Assembly (NCBI GenBank): GCA_965365465.1
Contig: CBDUBU010000162.1
Coordinates: 1-8,846 of the forward strand
DNA: 8,846 bases
Direction: 5' to 3'
Source: CBDUBU01 sp965365465
Lineage (GTDB): Bacteria; Bacteroidota; Rhodothermia; Rhodothermales; DASSAV01
Of the stretch, positions 5,920-8,846 are shown in pieces; position 1 is the stretch's first letter; each line of letters opens with the position of its first letter. The position numbers were made by a program, and so were the translations under genes. The notes below the pieces were generated by a model. That model had not been told where the DNA came from and made no database searches. It worked only from the letters and a program-made list of their open reading frames with translations.

Positions 5920-6147
5920 ATGGAAGCAACTTCACTGGCCTGGTTGGCTGCAGGTATTGGCGCTGGAATCATTGCAATAGGCGCCGGGTTGGGCATCGGA
6001 CGCCTGGCTGCTTCCGCAATGGAAGGATCGGCGCGCCAGCCCGAAGCTGCAGGCGACATTCGCACGACCATGATTATTGCCGCTGCTCTTATCGAGGGCG
6101 TGGCGCTCTTCGGCATGGTTATTTGCATCTTCCTTACGTTTAAGTAA
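5920..6147 (+). CDS. atpE: ATP synthase Fo subunit c (proteolipid)
   Basis: This 75-residue, two-helix hairpin is the monomer of the rotating c ring. Helix 1 (about 6-32) carries the glycine repeat GAGIIAIGAGLGIG. The polar loop has the conserved RQPE (39-42). Helix 2 (about 50-73) has the ion-carrying Glu59 in ALIEGVALFGMVI. The residue after Glu59 is Gly, not Ser/Thr, and helix 1 lacks the Gln seen in Na+-binding rings, so an H+-driven enzyme is expected. AGGAG at 5910-5914 sits 5 nt before the ATG, the best-placed ribosome site in the operon, in keeping with the high copy number of c. Confidence 0.97.
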   Translation: MEATSLAWLAAGIGAGIIAIGAGLGIGRLAASAMEGSARQPEAAGDIRTTMIIAAALIEGVALFGMVICIFLTFK

Positions 6148-6241
6148 CAGACCTCCGTGCTGCGTCGATGCCGCGCCTGAAAGACTGGGGCAGCACTATC
6201 CATGCGGATCGCTCCTTATGGAAGCGCTCGGTGGAACTGAC

Positions 6242-6248
6242 AAGGAGG
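6242..6248 (+). promoter_or_regulatory. Strong Shine-Dalgarno sequence displaced from the atpF ATG
   Basis: AAGGAGG is a perfect anti-SD match but lies 32 nt before the ATG at 6281. At normal distance after it are only in-frame ATA (6254) and ATC (6257). Either atpF starts at a rare non-ATG codon, the site is left from an older start, or it aids ribosome loading at a distance. Confidence 0.5.
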
Positions 6249-6280
6249 TTTCAATAATCACCCGCGTATATATAAGCGAC

Positions 6281-6790
6281 ATGCACAGTATACTGGCGGC
6301 GAACTTGCTGGCCCCCAATGTCGGCTTGATTTTCTGGATCTCGGTCGTTTTCCTGCTGCTTATCCTGCTGTTGAGGAAGTTTGCGTGGACGCCGATCACC
6401 AACGCGCTCGAAGAGCGTGAAAACACCATCGGGGAGTCCATTCAGCGGGCAGAGAAGGCGCTTGCAGAAGCCAGGCAGATTCAGGCTGACAACGAGAAAG
6501 CACGCCGTGAGGCGGAGCAGGCAGGGCAGCGCATTCTGAGAGAAGCACGCGATACGGCCGAAAGACTGCGTGGTGAGGAAGTGGAAAAGACACGCGCCCA
6601 GATCCGGCAAATGCAGCAGCAGGCTCAGGCGGAGATTGAGCGGGAGAAACAAAGCGCCCTGAACGAACTCCGCGCTGAAGTGGCTGACCTGGCTATTGAG
6701 GCGGCCGGGAAGATCCTGCGGAAAAACCTGGATTCGGCGCAGCAAAGCCGTATCGTGGATGACTTCATAGACGAGTTGCCGAAAAACTAG
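6281..6790 (+). CDS. atpF: ATP synthase Fo subunit b (peripheral stalk)
   Basis: Subunit b is the stator that ties Fo to F1. The 169-residue protein has a short outer N-terminus (MHSILAANLLAPNVG) and one membrane helix at about 13-32 (NVGLIFWISVVFLLLILLL). The family's RKFAWTPITNALEER junction is at 32-46. A long charged coiled coil runs from about 45 to 135, and the C-terminal AEVADLAIEAAGKILRKNLD segment binds delta. Length is normal (156-175). The ATG at 6281 gives the canonical N-terminus; the frame is open upstream through ATG 6218. The only strong Shine-Dalgarno sequence lies 32 nt upstream, so a few more residues from a rare start cannot be excluded. It follows atpE after 133 bp with no other gene visible, and only one b-type gene is present, so b is probably a homodimer. 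Confidence 0.95.
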   Translation: MHSILAANLLAPNVGLIFWISVVFLLLILLLRKFAWTPITNALEERENTIGESIQRAEKALAEARQIQADNEKARREAEQAGQRILREARDTAERLRGEEVEKTRAQIRQMQQQAQAEIEREKQSALNELRAEVADLAIEAAGKILRKNLDSAQQSRIVDDFIDELPKN

Positions 6791-6792
6791 GT

Positions 6793-6831
6793 TTTCGGGG
6801 CAGGATATTGAAAAGCCATACCTGTCCGAAA
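6793..6831 (+). other. Hairpin in the atpF-atpH spacer
   Basis: TTTCGG and CAGG (6793-6798, 6801-6804) pair with CCTG and CCGAAA (6821-6824, 6826-6831) around a small internal loop, ten pairs in all. The T run needed for a terminator is absent, so the likely effect, if any, is on mRNA processing or on translation of atpH, which starts 27 nt later. Confidence 0.35.
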
Positions 6832-6858
6832 TAATCCCGGTGTCTCTGAGCGGATCGT

Positions 6859-7419
6859 ATGAACGAGAAAACAATAGCAAGGCGCTACGCACAGGCTCTC
6901 TATGAGGAGGCTGAACGGGCCAATCGTATGGAAGAGGTTGACGGCGACATTGCATTGATCCAATCCAGCCTGTCAGGTTCGCGGGAACTCGTTCGTTTCT
7001 TTGAAAGCCCGGTCATCCCGCGCGATAAAAAGGAATCCATCGTAAAACAGCTTTTCGGCAAGCGTGTGCATCCCGATACGCTGCACTTTCTGGATTTGCT
7101 GATCGAGAAAAAACGAGAGAGCATCTTTCCCGAAATTGTTCAGATGTATGGGGAGCTTCGAGACCATCATCTGGGCATCATGGAGGCACACGCCAGGGTC
7201 GCGCAGCCACTCTCCGAGGAGGAGGAAAAGCGGCTTAGAGCGGCGCTTGAGCGGAAAACCGGGAAACGTATCCGCCTCCAGGTAGAGCAGGATCCGGGAT
7301 TGATAGGCGGGTTGATCGTTCGTATCGGGGATACGGTTTATGATGGAAGTGTACGCCATCAACTGGTGAGCCTGCGCGAGCAGTTTGCGCAGGGCACGTT
7401 CAGGACAAATGGTAATTAA
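6859..7419 (+). CDS. atpH: ATP synthase F1 subunit delta
   Basis: This 186-residue OSCP/delta protein sits on top of F1 and joins alpha to the b stalk. The N-terminal helical domain starts with the family pattern IARRYAQALYEEA (residues 6-18) and contains FFESPVIPRDKKESIV (about 47-62) and the helix LHFLDLLIEKKRE. The C-terminal domain ends with DPGLIGGLIVRIGDTVYDGSVRHQLVSLREQF, the most conserved delta signature (about 144-175). Length is normal for the family. No Shine-Dalgarno sequence is evident before ATG 6859. Its neighbours, b upstream and alpha downstream, are the two subunits it physically bridges. Confidence 0.96.
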   Translation: MNEKTIARRYAQALYEEAERANRMEEVDGDIALIQSSLSGSRELVRFFESPVIPRDKKESIVKQLFGKRVHPDTLHFLDLLIEKKRESIFPEIVQMYGELRDHHLGIMEAHARVAQPLSEEEEKRLRAALERKTGKRIRLQVEQDPGLIGGLIVRIGDTVYDGSVRHQLVSLREQFAQGTFRTNGN

Positions 7420-7461
7420 CTTTGGGTGTCAGGCCCACCGGGGCGTGAGAGGCAACAGACG

Positions 7462-7490
7462 TTGACAAGAACGCAGGCATTGCCTTTAAC
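7462..7490 (+). promoter_or_regulatory. Candidate internal promoter before atpA
   Basis: In the 105-bp delta-alpha spacer, a perfect TTGACA (7462-7467) is followed after exactly 17 nt by TTTAAC (7485-7490, 4/6 match to TATAAT). Transcription would begin near 7497, about 28 nt before the atpA ATG. It could raise expression of the F1 genes, which are needed at three copies per enzyme. This rests on consensus match alone. Confidence 0.35.
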
Positions 7491-7524
7491 ACCAAACTGA
7501 CGCTCTTTATCGAAAACAAGTCTT

Positions 7525-8846
7525 ATGGCAACGGCAATTCGACCTGATGAGGTAACGGCGGTACTCCGGCGTGAGCTGAGCGGCTTTGAAGCAGAGACCG
7601 ATGTGTACGAAGTGGGAACCGTGCTCCAGGTTGGAGACGGCATCGCGCGTATTTATGGCTTATCCAACGTGCAGGCTGGAGAACTCATCGAGTTTCCGGG
7701 AAGCGATGTTACCGGGATGGTGCTCAACCTGGAGGAGGATAACATCGGGGCGGTCCTTTTTGGAGAAGTAAACAAAGTCAAAGAGGGCGACGAGGTCCGG
7801 CGAACGAAGCGTATTGCTTCCATCCAGGTTTCTGAAGGTATGCTCGGGCGGGTGATCGATCCTCTTGGCAACCCGCTTGACGGTCGCGGCCCCATTGCCG
7901 GGCAGAAGTATGAGATGCCGCTGGACAGAAAAGCGCCGAGTGTTCTTTTCCGGGAGCCGGTAAAACAGCCGCTGCAGACTGGCATCAAGGCCATAGACTC
8001 AATGATTCCGATCGGATTGGGCCAGCGCGAGTTGGTGATCGGAGACCGGCAAACCGGAAAAACGGCAGTTCTCACCGACACCATCATCAACCAGAAGTCG
8101 ACGCATGAGACGGAGCGGCCGATTTTCTGCATCTACGTTGCAATCGGGCAGAAAGCCTCTACGGTGGCGCAGGTCATGCGCTCGCTGGAAGAGAGCGGCG
8201 CCATGGATTACACCGTAATCGTCAATGCGTCTGCATCGGTGCCGGCTCCGTTGCAGTACATAGCGCCGTTTGCGGGGGCCTGTATCGGAGAATATTTTCG
8301 CGATACCGGACGCCATGCCCTGGTGATTTACGATGACCTGTCGAAGCAGGCTGTTGCCTACAGGCAGGTTTCGCTGCTGTTGCGGCGTCCTCCGGGGCGC
8401 GAAGCCTATCCCGGCGACGTGTTCTACCTGCATAGCCGCCTGCTCGAACGCGCCGCCAAAATAATCGGCAGCGACGAGGTAGCGCGCCAGATGAATGACT
8501 TGCCTGAGTCAATCCGGGGTATGGTAAAGGGGGGCGGCTCCCTGACGGCGCTGCCTATCATTGAGACGCAGGCGGGAGACGTCTCGGCTTATATTCCGAC
8601 GAACGTCATTTCGATAACGGACGGGCAGATCTACCTGGAGTCGAGTCTTTTCAATGCCGGTGTCCGGCCCGCTATCAACGTGGGTATTTCCGTAAGCCGT
8701 GTAGGCGGCAACGCGCAGATCAAAGCGATGCGCAAGGTAGCCGGAACGCTTCGGATTGATCTGGCGCAATACCGTGAACTGGAGGCTTTTTCAAAGTTTG
8801 GTTCGGATCTTGACCCGGCTACCCAGCGGCAGCTTCGGCGGGGCGA
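7525..8846 (+). CDS. atpA: ATP synthase F1 subunit alpha (5' part; runs off the right edge)
   Basis: The window holds 440 codons, with no break, of a protein usually about 500-530 long. Alpha forms the non-catalytic nucleotide sites of the F1 hexamer. Visible marks are the N-terminal beta-barrel (VGTVLQVGDGIARIYGLSNVQAGE), the Walker A motif GDRQTGKT at 173-180, AIGQK after it, YDDLSKQAVAYRQ with the Walker-B-like acid pair, LLRRPPGREAYPGDVFYLHSRLLERA, VISITDGQIYLE, and the arginine finger R392 in SVSRVGGNAQ, which reaches into the beta catalytic site. The MNDLPES...KGGGSLTALP segment (about 323-341) is longer than in E. coli and typical of Bacteroidota-related alphas. The ATG at 7525 is the first in frame after a stop at 7498-7500. 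No Shine-Dalgarno sequence is seen. atpG would be expected next, outside the window. Confidence 0.97.
   Translation, partial: MATAIRPDEVTAVLRRELSGFEAETDVYEVGTVLQVGDGIARIYGLSNVQAGELIEFPGSDVTGMVLNLEEDNIGAVLFGEVNKVKEGDEVRRTKRIASIQVSEGMLGRVIDPLGNPLDGRGPIAGQKYEMPLDRKAPSVLFREPVKQPLQTGIKAIDSMIPIGLGQRELVIGDRQTGKTAVLTDTIINQKSTHETERPIFCIYVAIGQKASTVAQVMRSLEESGAMDYTVIVNASASVPAPLQYIAPFAGACIGEYFRDTGRHALVIYDDLSKQAVAYRQVSLLLRRPPGREAYPGDVFYLHSRLLERAAKIIGSDEVARQMNDLPESIRGMVKGGGSLTALPIIETQAGDVSAYIPTNVISITDGQIYLESSLFNAGVRPAINVGISVSRVGGNAQIKAMRKVAGTLRIDLAQYRELEAFSKFGSDLDPATQRQLRRG

Noticed and set aside
6251..6955. Long minus-strand frame (234 codons) across atpF
   Set aside because: Shadow of atpF and its spacer; atpF is unmistakable on the plus strand.
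1..8846. CRISPR arrays, insertion sequences, att sites, phage or defence genes
   Set aside because: No regularly spaced repeats, transposase or integrase motifs, or terminal inverted repeats were seen on either strand.

Overview
The window is a piece of bacterial chromosome, probably from the Bacteroidota/Rhodothermota side of the tree. Three things suggest this: an outer-membrane beta-barrel protein carrying PKD domains; F-type ATP synthase a and alpha subunits that look like that group (AGHL in subunit a, a long exported N-terminal extension on subunit a, and an MNDLPES...KGGGS segment in alpha); and an atpZ-atpI-atpB-atpE-atpF-atpH-atpA gene order. Clear Shine-Dalgarno sequences before some genes fit Rhodothermota-like lineages better than core Bacteroidia. 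This placement is inference, not a database result.

Layout. Positions 1-1123 (minus) hold the first 374 codons of a secreted, beta-barrel plus PKD-domain outer-membrane protein that runs off the left edge. Positions 1124-2249 contain no convincing protein gene; the right part (about 1897-2218) is packed with inverted repeats and may be a structured RNA. rpsT (ribosomal protein S20) lies on the minus strand at 2305-2559, with a rho-independent terminator at 2247-2277 and a good sigma-70-like promoter at 2617-2645. Divergent from it, a membrane-anchored M23 (LytM-type) peptidase occupies 2725-3627.

From 3701 to the right edge all genes lie on the plus strand and form an ATP synthase operon: atpZ and atpI (small membrane accessory proteins), atpB (a), atpE (c), atpF (b), atpH (delta) and the first 440 codons of atpA (alpha). 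Together they encode the whole Fo sector, the delta stalk and the start of the F1 head. The gamma, beta and epsilon genes are not in the window. Key residues (a-subunit Arg, c-subunit Glu, alpha Walker A and Arg finger) are intact, and the c subunit looks H+-type rather than Na+-type. Spacers inside the operon are fairly long (68-171 bp). Several hold hairpins or promoter-like sequences that could adjust subunit stoichiometry.

Most of the window is housekeeping. I do not see a convincing new defence, mobile or biosynthetic system. The best candidates for a second look are the hairpin-rich intergenic region, the displaced ribosome binding site of atpF, the His-rich tail of subunit a, and a possible internal promoter before atpA.
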